A stretch of 64,000 bases of DNA from Algoriphagus sp. (GTDB taxonomy: Bacteria > Bacteroidota > Bacteroidia > Cytophagales > Cyclobacteriaceae), in NCBI GenBank assembly GCA_018336015.1, contig JAGXQZ010000010.1, positions 62,001 through 126,000 of the forward strand, written 5' to 3'. The position numbers and the translations under genes were made by a program. This document shows positions 48,030 through 57,570 of this stretch, piece by piece (the stretch's first letter is position 1; each line of letters starts with the position of its first letter). The notes below the pieces were generated by a model that made no database searches, was not told the DNA's origin, and was given only the letters and a program-made list of their open reading frames with translations.

Positions 48030-49487
48030 ATGCAGCTTACCCCTGAAAATATTTTATTGGTCAGTTCTGTTTTGCTGATTCTGAGTATCATCGCTAGCAA
48101 GACAGCAGGAAGAGCAGGGATCCCAGTTTTGCTCCTGTTTTTGGGGGTTGGGATGCTGGCAGGTTCGGATGGCTTTGGAAAGATTGCCTTTGATAATCCT
48201 GCCGCAGCTCAGTTTTTGGGTGTGATTGCCCTGACTTACATCTTGTTTTCCGGTGGCCTGGATACCAAATGGGAATCCATCAAACCGGTCATGGGACCGG
48301 GAATGGTGCTTTCGACCCTGGGAGTATTGTTGACGGCCGTGTCTGTGGGACTGTTTGCTACATGGGTTGGGGATTTTTCATGGAAGGAAGGACTTCTCCT
48401 TGGGGCAATCGTGTCCTCAACAGATGCTGCAGCGGTCTTTTCCATTTTGCGAAACAAGAGCATCGGCCTAAAAGGAAACTTGAGGCCCCTTCTGGAGTTG
48501 GAGTCGGGAAGCAACGATCCAATGGCTTTTTTCCTTACCATCGGACTCACTTCCTGGCTGAGTTTGGAAGGATTTTCACCAATCGATCTGGTTCCCATGT
48601 TTTTAAAACAAATGATTTTGGGAGCTGCTGTAGGTTATGGTTTAGCCAAAGGTTGCGTTTTTTTGGTCAACCGAATCAATTTGGAATACGAAGGACTTTA
48701 CCCTGTATTGATGCTTGGATTGGTCCTCATGATTTACACTGTTACCGACCGTATTGGAGGTAATGGCTTTTTAGCGGTGTATTTAGCTGGAATCACGATG
48801 AACCAATCCAGAATCCTCCATTATAAAAGCTATATCCGGTTTTTTGATGGGATTGCCTGGTTGATGCAGATCTTGATGTTCCTCACCTTGGGGCTTTTAG
48901 TCTTTCCTTCCCAGGTTGTGCCTGTGATCGGGATTGGATTTTTGATTTCGCTGTTTTTGATTTTTGTGGCGCGACCCTTGGGAGTTTGGGTTTCGCTGCT
49001 GTTTTTCAGGTTTAAAACACGGGAAAAGCTTTTCATCAGTTGGGTGGGATTGCGTGGTGCGGTACCAATTGTATTTGCCACGTTTCCTTTGATCGCAGGA
49101 TTGGAAAAAAGCAACCTCATTTTCAACATCGTCTTTTTTATCGTCATTGCTTCAGTTTCTCTTCAGGCAACGACGCTGGCTAAAGTTGCTAAATGGCTCC
49201 ACTTGGCTGTTCCTGAAGGGTTGAAAAGAAAAAGTCTCCTCGATATTGAGCTTTCTGATGGGTTCAAAAATGCCCTTTTGGAGATCGAGCTGCCGCAGGA
49301 TGCCGGGGTAAATGGCAAAAAAATTCTTGACCTTAATTTTCCAAAGACTTCCCTAATTGTCTTGGTCAATCGTGGCAATAAATACATCACCCCGACCGGT
49401 GCCACAGAGCTACTTTCTGGGGATAAGCTCATGGTGATGACCAATTCTGAAACTGAAGAACAGAAAATTAAGGATATTTTAAAGTGA
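48030..49487 (+). CDS. CPA-type potassium/proton antiporter
   Basis: 485 residues with 12 to 13 hydrophobic segments of the NhaP2/CvrA family, including GAIVSSTDAAAVFSILR, ELESGSNDPMAFFLTIG and SWVGLRGAVPIVFATFPL, the ion-binding motifs. A C-terminal TrkA-C (RCK) domain follows at about 405-485 (DAGVNGKKILDLNFPKTSLIVLVNRGNKYITP). It exchanges K+ or Na+ for protons across the inner membrane and probably limits cytoplasmic potassium. No partner subunit is next to it. Confidence 0.9.
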   Translation: MQLTPENILLVSSVLLILSIIASKTAGRAGIPVLLLFLGVGMLAGSDGFGKIAFDNPAAAQFLGVIALTYILFSGGLDTKWESIKPVMGPGMVLSTLGVLLTAVSVGLFATWVGDFSWKEGLLLGAIVSSTDAAAVFSILRNKSIGLKGNLRPLLELESGSNDPMAFFLTIGLTSWLSLEGFSPIDLVPMFLKQMILGAAVGYGLAKGCVFLVNRINLEYEGLYPVLMLGLVLMIYTVTDRIGGNGFLAVYLAGITMNQSRILHYKSYIRFFDGIAWLMQILMFLTLGLLVFPSQVVPVIGIGFLISLFLIFVARPLGVWVSLLFFRFKTREKLFISWVGLRGAVPIVFATFPLIAGLEKSNLIFNIVFFIVIASVSLQATTLAKVAKWLHLAVPEGLKRKSLLDIELSDGFKNALLEIELPQDAGVNGKKILDLNFPKTSLIVLVNRGNKYITPTGATELLSGDKLMVMTNSETEEQKIKDILK

Positions 49488-49645
49488 TTTCAATTATACG
49501 GGTTCAATAAAATATCGATTATTTTAATTTTTATGTAATAATTAGGCTTTATTGGTTAAAATTTGATTAATTATTATTCATTTTTTTGATAATACTTGAT
49601 TTTTGAGTTTCTTTTTTAACTTACTTACGATTTAGCCATTAGCCT

Positions 49646-51073
49646 ATGAAGACAGAGGGATATTCCAGTCAGGAACATTACGATGAGATGTTCACCAAAG
49701 AAGGTGAAATCAGGCCTCATTACCGGGAGTTTTACCAATTCTTGGAAAAGACTTCTTCCAAAAAAATGCATCAGCTCCAGTTTTCAGCCAATAAGACCCA
49801 AAAGGCAATGGGGATGACGTTTAATGTCTACCACGATAATCAGGGCTTGGAGAAAATACTGCATCTGGATATTATCCCACGGATTATTCCCAACTCCGAA
49901 TGGAAAAAGCTGGAAGCCGGGCTAAAGCAGCGAGTCCATGCACTCAATCTTTTCCTGCAGGACGTTTACAACGATCAGAAGATTCTCAAAGACAAGGTCG
50001 TTCCGGCCGAATTGATCTTAGGTTCCAAAGACTACCTTCAGCCCTGCGTTGGGCTTACTCCTCCCAAGGGAATCTGGTGCCACATCACAGGCACCGATCT
50101 GGTCAGGGACAAGGATGGGGAATATTACATTTTGGAGGATAATCTCCGGTGTCCATCAGGCGTGAGTTATATGCTGGAAAGCCGCGAAATCATCAAGCGC
50201 GCCTATCCTCAGCTGTTCAATGACAAGGGCGTGATGCCGGTTTCGGATTATCCCGCCAAGCTGCTCAAAATGCTTCAATTTCTTTCCAATAAAGCCAAAC
50301 CGGTAGTGGGCGTCTTGACTCCAGGGATTTATAATTCAGCTTATTTTGAACATTCTTACCTCGCCCTACAGATGGGAGTCGAGCTAGTCAATGGTGTGGA
50401 TTTGCTGGTAAAAGACAAAAAAGTCTACATGCAGACCACCAAAGGTTTGGCTCAGATCGATGTGATCTATCGGAGAATTGATGACTCATTTTTAGATCCG
50501 CTCACCTTCAATCCTCAATCCATGCTGGGCGTGCCGGGAATATTTGAAGCCTATAAGGCAGGTAATATTGCTTTTGCCAATGCCCCAGGAACTGGGGTTG
50601 CTGATGATAAGGCTGTCTACGCCTATGTGCCTCGGATTATCAAATACTACCTTGGAGAAGATCCCATCCTGAATAATGTGCCTACTTACCTCTGTCGGGA
50701 AGAAAAGGATCTGGCTTTCGTGCTGGAGCATATTGATCAGCTTGTGGTTAAAGAAACCAATGCAGCGGGTGGCTATGGAATGCTGATCGGGCCAAAATCA
50801 ACCAAGGAAGAACATGATCGATTCAGGCAACTGATCAAGGCTAACCCAGATAATTACATCGCCCAGCCTACCCTTTCCCTATCTACAGTTCCTTGCCTGA
50901 CGGATGACGGTATTGCGGGAAGACATGTCGATCTGAGGCCTTACATTTTATATGGACAAGAAATCGAAGTAATCCCCGGAGCGCTCACGCGAGTTGCGCT
51001 CAAGGAAGGCTCCCTGGTAGTCAATAGTTCCCAAGGTGGTGGCAGCAAGGATACATGGGTGTTGTACAATTAA
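49646..51073 (+). CDS. Circularly permuted ATP-grasp protein
   Basis: 475 residues. It belongs to the circularly permuted type 2 ATP-grasp (DUF404/407) family, with LILGSKDYLQPCVGLTPPKGIWCHITGTDLVRD, EYYILEDNLRCPSGVSYMLE, and near the C-terminus GGYGMLIGPKSTKEEHDRF. ATP-grasp enzymes form amide or similar bonds through an acyl-phosphate. It is the first gene of a four-gene operon with an alpha-E protein, Anbu and a transglutaminase-like protein. A role in making or modifying a small peptide is suspected for this conserved cluster but is not proven. Confidence 0.92.
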   Translation: MKTEGYSSQEHYDEMFTKEGEIRPHYREFYQFLEKTSSKKMHQLQFSANKTQKAMGMTFNVYHDNQGLEKILHLDIIPRIIPNSEWKKLEAGLKQRVHALNLFLQDVYNDQKILKDKVVPAELILGSKDYLQPCVGLTPPKGIWCHITGTDLVRDKDGEYYILEDNLRCPSGVSYMLESREIIKRAYPQLFNDKGVMPVSDYPAKLLKMLQFLSNKAKPVVGVLTPGIYNSAYFEHSYLALQMGVELVNGVDLLVKDKKVYMQTTKGLAQIDVIYRRIDDSFLDPLTFNPQSMLGVPGIFEAYKAGNIAFANAPGTGVADDKAVYAYVPRIIKYYLGEDPILNNVPTYLCREEKDLAFVLEHIDQLVVKETNAAGGYGMLIGPKSTKEEHDRFRQLIKANPDNYIAQPTLSLSTVPCLTDDGIAGRHVDLRPYILYGQEIEVIPGALTRVALKEGSLVVNSSQGGGSKDTWVLYN

Positions 51074-51084
51074 TTTGATCGATT

Positions 51085-52047
51085 ATGCTTAGTAGAGTAG
51101 CAAACCATATTTACTGGCTCGGAAGATATCTGGAAAGAGCCGAAAACTACGCCCGATTCATTGATGTGAATTTTAACCTGATGCAGGATCTGCCTGTAGA
51201 CCTGAAGGAGCAATGGCAGCCGCTAGTGGCGGCCACAGGTGATTTGGATCTTTACCTCAAGAAGTACGAAGGCTATGAGCGGCATCAGGTAATGTATTTT
51301 CTCGCATTCGATCTGGATAATCCCAACTGTATGCTTTCAGCGGTGAATCGCGCGCGAGAAAACGCACGCATTATCCGGGAAAATCTGAGTAAGGAAACTT
51401 GGGAAAAAGTCAACGAACTCTACTACATGCTGCAAAACGGACTGGAGAAAAAGGTCTGGAAAAAGGAGGATCCAAGGCAGTTTTTTGAAAACGTAAAAAA
51501 TCAAATCCTGCTGATCTATGGTCTTGCTGATGCTACGGTTGCGAGAACCGAAGGCTGGTATTTCCGACAGCTAGGGCAACTGCTCGAGCGAGCCGATAAG
51601 ACCTCCCGAATCCTGGATGTCAAGTATCACATCCTCTTACCATCTCCGATTGAGGTTGGTTCACCCTTGGATTTTCTCCATTGGATGGCCTTGCTCAAGT
51701 CCGTCACTGGCTTCAATACCTACCGCAGGCTTTATGGGAACATTGATCCCTCGGGAGTGGTGGAGTTTTTGGTGCTAAACAAATATTTTCCCCGGTCCAT
51801 CTATTATTGCCTCAAGGAGGCCGAGCGCTGTCTCCATAATATTTCTGGCCATGCTACAGATGGATTTAAAAATTCTGCAGAAAAAGCGATTGGAGAAATG
51901 CGTTCCCGCTTAGAATATTCAGACGTCGATGATATAATTTCTGTAGGCCTTCATGAATATTTGGATGCACTTCAACTAAAAATCAACCATATTTCCGATC
52001 TGATTGATTCCAATTATTTCCGTCTCAAAGACAACTTCATTTCCTAA
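51085..52047 (+). CDS. Alpha-E domain protein (DUF403)
   Basis: 320 residues, almost wholly helical. The start MLSRVANHIYWLGRYLERAENYAR is the classic opening of the alpha-E domain, and EGWYFRQLGQLLERADKTSRILDVKYHIL near residue 155-185 repeats the pattern. Alpha-E genes occur next to the circularly permuted ATP-grasp gene in many bacteria, 11 bases downstream here. The function is unknown. Translation is probably coupled. Confidence 0.92.
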   Translation: MLSRVANHIYWLGRYLERAENYARFIDVNFNLMQDLPVDLKEQWQPLVAATGDLDLYLKKYEGYERHQVMYFLAFDLDNPNCMLSAVNRARENARIIRENLSKETWEKVNELYYMLQNGLEKKVWKKEDPRQFFENVKNQILLIYGLADATVARTEGWYFRQLGQLLERADKTSRILDVKYHILLPSPIEVGSPLDFLHWMALLKSVTGFNTYRRLYGNIDPSGVVEFLVLNKYFPRSIYYCLKEAERCLHNISGHATDGFKNSAEKAIGEMRSRLEYSDVDDIISVGLHEYLDALQLKINHISDLIDSNYFRLKDNFIS

Positions 52048-52064
52048 CTCCTGACTACGATCGC

Positions 52065-52808
52065 ATGACCTTTTGCCTGGGAATAAAAACCAAACAAGGA
52101 ATCGTGGGGCTGTCTGACACCCGGATTACCTCCGGTAACGAGACGACTTCCTCCAAAAAAGTGTATACCGTCAACCGGAATAAGCATTCCTTTTTTATCA
52201 TGACCTCGGGCTTGAGATCCGTCAGAGATAAAGCCATTACCTATTTTTCAGAGGTAATTGCCCGACAGGATGATTCATTTACGAAGCTTTATCAGGCGGT
52301 CAATGAGTTTGGAAATCAAGTCAAAGTCGTAGCAAAAGAAGATAAGAGCTACTTGGAGGAGGCAGGATTTAATTTTAACCTATTTTCCATCATTGGCGGA
52401 CAGCTGGAGGACGATGTGGAGCCAAAGCTCTACCTGCTCTATCCTCAGGGCAATTGGATCGAAATCAGAAAAGGAACACCCTTTGTCATTATTGGCAATA
52501 CCGGTTTTGGTCATCCTGTTCTGAAACGCTCCTTGCATTATGACGATTCTCTTGAGTATGCCTTGAAATGTGCCTTTTTGGCTTTTGATGCGACCCGCAT
52601 CTCAGCCAACGATGTGGACTTCCCCATAGACACTGTGGTGCTCAAGAATGGGGAATATTTCACCCAAGAGCGGAGATTTGAGCAAAAGGAGCTGGAGCAT
52701 GTTTCTGCTTTTTGGAACAATAGGCTTAAAAATGCTATTGAAGAACTACCCTCCGAAGTGCTCAACAATGCCTTTGAGAAATTGGAATTATCGGATAAAG
52801 GATTCTAA
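52065..52808 (+). CDS. Anbu, proteasome-related Ntn hydrolase
   Basis: 247 residues. After Met1, Thr2 begins the chain as TFCLGIKTKQGIVGLSDTRITSG, the arrangement needed for an N-terminal nucleophile hydrolase. KKVYTVNRNKHSFFIMTSGL, VEPKLYLLYPQGNWIEI and the IGNTGFGHPVL region match Anbu (ancestral beta subunit), a proteasome relative that assembles into an open helical ring. No regulatory ATPase is known for Anbu, and its substrate is unknown. The cluster with ATP-grasp, alpha-E and transglutaminase genes is the normal Anbu context. Confidence 0.92.
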   Translation: MTFCLGIKTKQGIVGLSDTRITSGNETTSSKKVYTVNRNKHSFFIMTSGLRSVRDKAITYFSEVIARQDDSFTKLYQAVNEFGNQVKVVAKEDKSYLEEAGFNFNLFSIIGGQLEDDVEPKLYLLYPQGNWIEIRKGTPFVIIGNTGFGHPVLKRSLHYDDSLEYALKCAFLAFDATRISANDVDFPIDTVVLKNGEYFTQERRFEQKELEHVSAFWNNRLKNAIEELPSEVLNNAFEKLELSDKGF

Positions 52809-52810
52809 AA

Positions 52811-53668
52811 ATGCTGATTCAGGTTTGGCATCATACTCTATATTCCTATGATCAGGTAGTTCTGCTTGGTATCCACAAGCTGTATTTGATTCCCCAGTAC
52901 CGTCCTTATTTCAGGATAGAGCATCAGAAATTTCAGATAAATCCAAAGACAGAAGGGGAAAATTTCAGGCAAGATCTAGCTGGAAACTGGTACAAGCAAT
53001 GCTGGTTTACCCAAAAGACTGACCATCTTGAAATCACAGGTGAGTGGATTTTCAAGCTGCAAAGCTTCAATCCATTTGGCTTCATTTTGGACAAATCTTT
53101 CGAAGAAAGCGGCTGGTCAAATCCTATGTTTCAGTTTAGTTACGAAGAGAGGACTGCATTTTTGATTCCTTTTTTGCAGGAAAAAGAAGAAACCTACTTC
53201 ATGGATTTTTTAACTCAGGTTAGGAAGGAATCCTCAGGTTTGGTTGACTTTATTGTCAGGCTTACCCGGATGATTTATCAAGAATGGAAGCACGAAATCC
53301 GTCATGAAGAAAATATTTGGGATTCTACCTACACTTTTGAGCAAAAGAAAGGTTCCTGCCGTGATCTTGCCTTGATGGAGATGGATATGCTGCGCGAGAT
53401 TGGATTGGCTACCAGATTTGTTTCAGGCTATGCATTCAATCCCGATCTGGAAGATGGACACGAACTTCACGCTTGGCTGGAAGTTTTTTTGCCTGGTGCA
53501 GGTTGGGTAGGAGTAGATCCGAGTTTGGGATTGTTTACAGATCAAAGCTACATTCCTCTTGCTTCTCATCCAGATCCCAAGCGGACACTTCCCGTGCAGG
53601 GATCCTACATCGGTAGTGCTACTTCCCGATTGGTCACTCGGGTAGATGTGAAACTTTTACACAAATAA
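52811..53668 (+). CDS. Transglutaminase-like cysteine protein (Anbu cluster)
   Basis: 285 residues. An N-terminal bacterial transglutaminase-like region (LIQVWHHTLYSYDQVVLLGIHKLYLIPQY) precedes the catalytic domain with Cys in KKGSCRDLALMEMDML, His in DGHELHAWLEVF and Asp in GVDPSLG. Members act as cysteine proteases or amide-bond exchangers. The start is 2 bases after the Anbu stop, so it is the last gene of the same operon. Confidence 0.9.
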   Translation: MLIQVWHHTLYSYDQVVLLGIHKLYLIPQYRPYFRIEHQKFQINPKTEGENFRQDLAGNWYKQCWFTQKTDHLEITGEWIFKLQSFNPFGFILDKSFEESGWSNPMFQFSYEERTAFLIPFLQEKEETYFMDFLTQVRKESSGLVDFIVRLTRMIYQEWKHEIRHEENIWDSTYTFEQKKGSCRDLALMEMDMLREIGLATRFVSGYAFNPDLEDGHELHAWLEVFLPGAGWVGVDPSLGLFTDQSYIPLASHPDPKRTLPVQGSYIGSATSRLVTRVDVKLLHK

Positions 53669-53676
53669 GCCTAAGT

Positions 53677-54450
53677 TTAGTTGGCGGCAACTGCCTTTTT
53701 TGGCATTTCAAAAAGAGAGTTTTCCAGTTTTTCATTGATCAAAAAAACATCAGAAAAGCTTGCCTGATAGCGTATTCGCTTGCTTGAATCATTTTCGATC
53801 TGATATCCTGTAATCACCCTTGGAAATACCAAGCCGCCAGCATCTCGGTAGTCTTGGTAAGACAACGCTTCTTGTACCTGATTGCCTTTGTCAAAGAAGG
53901 TGACGGCATAAAGCACCCATGCCAATCGACCTGTCTCAGGATCTTTTAAGAGTACATATCGATCAGATGGGCCAGGGTGAGTGCCTGGCTTTAGGGTGGC
54001 TTCGAAAGCTTCGAAAGACGTTCCGTTGAACGTTTGATTTTCTATTTTTTTGACTTGGGTGGACGTGTCAGTCAGGATATATGGCAGACTCAGAAAAGTG
54101 GAATAAAGTCTGTGATAAAACCTTACCGATTGGCCAGGAAAAGCTTGCCTGTTTGGGCTTACCCATACTTTTTCGCCATCATTACCAGCTTGAAAAAGAT
54201 CCGCATCTATTCTGGTTTTCCCATCGGTAAGGCTGATGTAGTGGTTTTCCCATTCCAGGGTGGTCTCGTGTACCATGGCGAATGAAAATGATTCAGCAGC
54301 TACCCATTTGGTCCAGTCTCCATGTGCGTCCAGTAACTTTTTAAACTCTTCCGGCTGATTGAGTCTTGGGTCGGGAGTGGTGTTTTTTTCCTCGCAAGAC
54401 GCCAATAAAAACAGGGATATGATCAGGAAACTTAACTTTCGAAAGGGCAT
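53677..54450 (-). CDS. Lipoprotein of the DUF6503 / LolA-like fold
   Basis: 257 residues. A lipoprotein signal (SFLIISLFLLASCEEK) gives a Cys at about 19. The body is beta-rich and repetitive (MVHETTLEWENHYISLTDGKTRIDADLF, SVRFYHRLYSTFLSLPYILTD, DRYVLLKDPETGRLAWVLYAV), as in lipoproteins with a LolA-like half barrel. Family naming is tentative and the role is unknown. It converges with the Anbu operon and leaves only eight bases between the stop codons. Confidence 0.7.
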   Translation of the reverse strand: MPFRKLSFLIISLFLLASCEEKNTTPDPRLNQPEEFKKLLDAHGDWTKWVAAESFSFAMVHETTLEWENHYISLTDGKTRIDADLFQAGNDGEKVWVSPNRQAFPGQSVRFYHRLYSTFLSLPYILTDTSTQVKKIENQTFNGTSFEAFEATLKPGTHPGPSDRYVLLKDPETGRLAWVLYAVTFFDKGNQVQEALSYQDYRDAGGLVFPRVITGYQIENDSSKRIRYQASFSDVFLINEKLENSLFEMPKKAVAAN

Positions 54451-54742
54451 ATGCAGGCTTTTTTTTGGAAAGATACCAATTCAACTTAAAATTAGACAAG
54501 TCAGGTTTTTCAAGTTTAGCCTGATTATTCGTGTAATTTTTTTGTTCCAAGGGGATTTTTAATTCAAGGGGAAAATCGAGTCAACCATGTTTTTCAATCT
54601 TGAATATGTATTTAGATTTCAAAAAACTACATTTTGTAATTTTGAAATTTAAATTGAAAATAATTGGATAATTTTTACAATAAATTGATTTGAACTTTTG
54701 TTGAGAAAAGTTTAATTGAATCCGTGAAATTTTTGAATCTAA

Positions 54743-56176
54743 ATGAGTGAAATACCAAATAGCAATCTTACAAACATTCAATACTTGGAGAGTACTGAGG
54801 AAGGTTTTATTCTTCCACCCGATTTTTTAGGTAAACTTAAGGTGGCATTATGGTCTGTTTTGACTTATGAATATTGTCAACAGGCGGCCTTTGTCTTAGT
54901 AGATGGCAAGCAGAGGACCCTCATTTCAAAAGTTTCTTTCGATGAGTCTAGTCGAAAAGGCAAAGGGATAGATCCTCCAAAAGGAGACCTTTTTCAGGAG
55001 ATTCCCCTAAATTTTTTGGTACTTGGCAAAACTGTGGGGCTTCAATTGACCGGATTAAGTCAGTCTTTAGACCGGAAAAATATGAAGCGAATCCAGCGGC
55101 TCTTTGGAAATCTGGAATCCGCACTTTTCGCCGATACACCTTCAATTCATTTCGAAGAACGTAACAAGGGAAGCCAAACTGAATCTGAAGCGAAGTACCA
55201 GACACTCCTCCAAAACATGCTTAATGCAGTGGTTTACCATGACCGATCTGGAAAGATTACCTACGCCAATCCTGCTGCAGAGCGTATTTTAGGGTTGACT
55301 CATGAACAGATTTTTGGTAAAACTTCCATGGATCCTGATTGGAAAGCAGTTTATGAAAACGGGCGAGAATTTCATGGGCAAGACCATCCTGCCATGCAAG
55401 TGTTACGGACAGGAAAGCCGGTGAACAATGTGGTGATGGGGATTCAGCCTGGAAAGGCTAAAAAAATAACCTGGATCCTCATCAATGCGATACCGGAGAT
55501 TTCAGAGAATTCAGCTGAAGTCTCGCAGGTGCTGGTGACTTTTAGCGACATCACTCAAATTAAGGCTATTGAAAGGAAAATCGAAGAAAAGGCCGCCGTG
55601 CTTAGATCCATCATTGAAAGCTCTACGGAGTCTATTTGGGCCGTCAATGTCCAGCTCAAACTGAGGTATGCTAATACCAAGTTTGTGAAGTTTTGTCAGA
55701 ATTCAACCGGGAAAACCATAAGCATTGGGGATCCTATTTTAGACTTTGTACAAGAAGACAAGAGGGATTTTTGGCGAGAAAATTATCAGAAAGTTTTTGA
55801 AGGTGAGTTCCTTGAAATCAATGACTGCTACCAGACCAAAAAAGGGATTGAACATTACAGGGTAAATATAAACCCAGTCTATTCCTCAGGTAAAATTATT
55901 GGAGCTTCCGTGTTTGCGATGAATGTAACCGAATTGGAGCAATCTATGCATACCATCAGGAGGCAGAATGAACGGTTTAGAGAGATTTCTTGGCTCCAAA
56001 GCCATGTTATCCGAGCTCCCTTGGCCAGGTTGATGGGCTTGGTAAATCTACTGATAGATCATTCCGATTGGTCTCAAATTGATCAATCCAACTTGTTGGA
56101 CAAAATGAAAAAGGCATCCCATGAGATTGATAAAGTAATTCGGGAAATCAGCCATAAATCCGAAGACTTGATGTGA
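54743..56176 (+). CDS. PAS protein with a kinase-dimerisation-like tail but no ATPase
   Basis: 477 residues, soluble. An N-terminal region of about 130 residues of unclear fold is followed by two PAS domains (about 152-275 and 285-400; SGKITYANPAAERILGLT, SESIWAVNVQLKLRYANTKFVKFC). The C-terminal 60 residues read REISWLQSHVIRAPLARLMGLVNLL, a match to the HisKA dimerisation helix with His in the H-box. No HATPase domain follows, so it cannot phosphorylate itself. It could form heterodimers with a complete kinase or act as a phosphate receiver from one. Confidence 0.8.
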   Translation: MSEIPNSNLTNIQYLESTEEGFILPPDFLGKLKVALWSVLTYEYCQQAAFVLVDGKQRTLISKVSFDESSRKGKGIDPPKGDLFQEIPLNFLVLGKTVGLQLTGLSQSLDRKNMKRIQRLFGNLESALFADTPSIHFEERNKGSQTESEAKYQTLLQNMLNAVVYHDRSGKITYANPAAERILGLTHEQIFGKTSMDPDWKAVYENGREFHGQDHPAMQVLRTGKPVNNVVMGIQPGKAKKITWILINAIPEISENSAEVSQVLVTFSDITQIKAIERKIEEKAAVLRSIIESSTESIWAVNVQLKLRYANTKFVKFCQNSTGKTISIGDPILDFVQEDKRDFWRENYQKVFEGEFLEINDCYQTKKGIEHYRVNINPVYSSGKIIGASVFAMNVTELEQSMHTIRRQNERFREISWLQSHVIRAPLARLMGLVNLLIDHSDWSQIDQSNLLDKMKKASHEIDKVIREISHKSEDLM

Positions 56177-56340
56177 GTCTTTCCACCTAGGCGGTAATTA
56201 CAGGTCCTGATACTTGAATCTTGAAATCATTACCTCTAGGGATTTGCTCGGTTGGAGGGATGCTTGAAGATTTTTTTTAGATCATTTCTAAATAATAAAA
56301 AACTCTTGTTTAGATTTGTTCCAGATAAATTTAAGGTCCT

Positions 56341-57570
56341 ATGTGGAAGCCCATCCGAAAGTTTCTCAATGACATTCACCTCTATGCAGGTTTGATCAGT
56401 GGCATGATCGTTATTGCTGTTTGTCTCAGCGGCACGATCTATGTCTATAACACTGAGATTCGCGAATTTTTTGATTCTGAGCGATATTTTGTTGAAAAAC
56501 AAGGGGTACCACAATCGCTCGACGCACTCAAATCCAACCTAGAGGCTCAAGTTGAAGGTCAAATTGTTGGCGTCAATGTATTCCAGCAGGAGGGAAGGAC
56601 GGTTCAGTTTTCGTTGAAAAAAGAAGGGCAAGAAAGACCCTCTACACTTTTTGTAGATCCCTACTCAGGAAAAGTTTTGGCGGATAACGCCGAAAAAACG
56701 AGCACAGAGGAGTTTATGGGCTATATGTTTTCGCTTCATCGCTGGTTGCTTTTGGACAAAATCGAAGAGCCAATTATGGAAAGCATGACCAATCAGGAAC
56801 TGGGTCGCTTTATCAACGGGGTGGCTACACTTCTTTTTCTGTTGGGAGTAATTACCGGAATGGTGATTTGGGTGCCTCAAAAAGCCAAAAACTGGAAGCA
56901 AGGACTCCGGGTAAAATGGGATGCCAACTGGAAGCGTGTCAATCATGACCTTCACAATACCTTGGCATTTTATTCCCTGGGAGCCTTGTTTATCATGGCG
57001 GTGACTGGTCCATTCTGGTCGTATCAGTGGTACAAAACAGGCTGGCAAAAAACCTGGGATATTTACCAAGCACCAAAGGAAGAAAAGAAAGGTCCTACGC
57101 AAGAACAAGCCAAAAAAGAAGAAGCGCCTGCAGAGGAAGCTACTCTTCCTACCTATGAATTGTCTTTGGATGAAATACTTCTCGCCGCAAACAAAACCTT
57201 GAATTACGAGGGAAATGTGCGAATTACTTTACCGGAAAAACCAGGTTCAGATATCTCCATCAGCAAGTCAAGAACAGGCTTTTTTGCGCGTGCAGGGGCA
57301 GACCAATTAAAGCTGAATCCGGAAAATCTGGAGGTAAAGGAAGCTAATCTTTTTGGAGACTTACCGGTGCGTCAGCAGATTGGAAGATCCGTAAAAGCCC
57401 TGCACACTGGTGAAATTTTCGGTCAGTTTACCAAGTTCTTGTGGTTTGTTGGTTGCTTGATTGCGACATCTTTGCCGATCACCGGCACCCTAATTTGGTT
57501 GAACAAGAAGAAAAAGAAAAAAGCCCCATCAGATAAGAAAACAGCTCAGGCTGTAGCTGAAGTGGCTTAA
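56341..57570 (+). CDS. PepSY-associated membrane protein (PiuB-like)
   Basis: 409 residues. NDIHLYAGLISGMIVIAVCLSGTIYVYN gives the first helix with a conserved His pair, and later segments read FSLHRWLLLDK, HDLHNTLAFYSLGALFIMAVTG and KALHTGEIFGQFTKFLWF, which make the PepSY_TM layout. A soluble stretch of about 130 residues between the last two helices holds a PepSY-like domain and a Lys/Glu-rich linker. The family is tied to iron uptake (PiuB, ferric reductase-like), and the repeated His pairs suggest haem ligation. No ferrous or siderophore gene is next to it. A terminator follows. Confidence 0.85.
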   Translation: MWKPIRKFLNDIHLYAGLISGMIVIAVCLSGTIYVYNTEIREFFDSERYFVEKQGVPQSLDALKSNLEAQVEGQIVGVNVFQQEGRTVQFSLKKEGQERPSTLFVDPYSGKVLADNAEKTSTEEFMGYMFSLHRWLLLDKIEEPIMESMTNQELGRFINGVATLLFLLGVITGMVIWVPQKAKNWKQGLRVKWDANWKRVNHDLHNTLAFYSLGALFIMAVTGPFWSYQWYKTGWQKTWDIYQAPKEEKKGPTQEQAKKEEAPAEEATLPTYELSLDEILLAANKTLNYEGNVRITLPEKPGSDISISKSRTGFFARAGADQLKLNPENLEVKEANLFGDLPVRQQIGRSVKALHTGEIFGQFTKFLWFVGCLIATSLPITGTLIWLNKKKKKKAPSDKKTAQAVAEVA

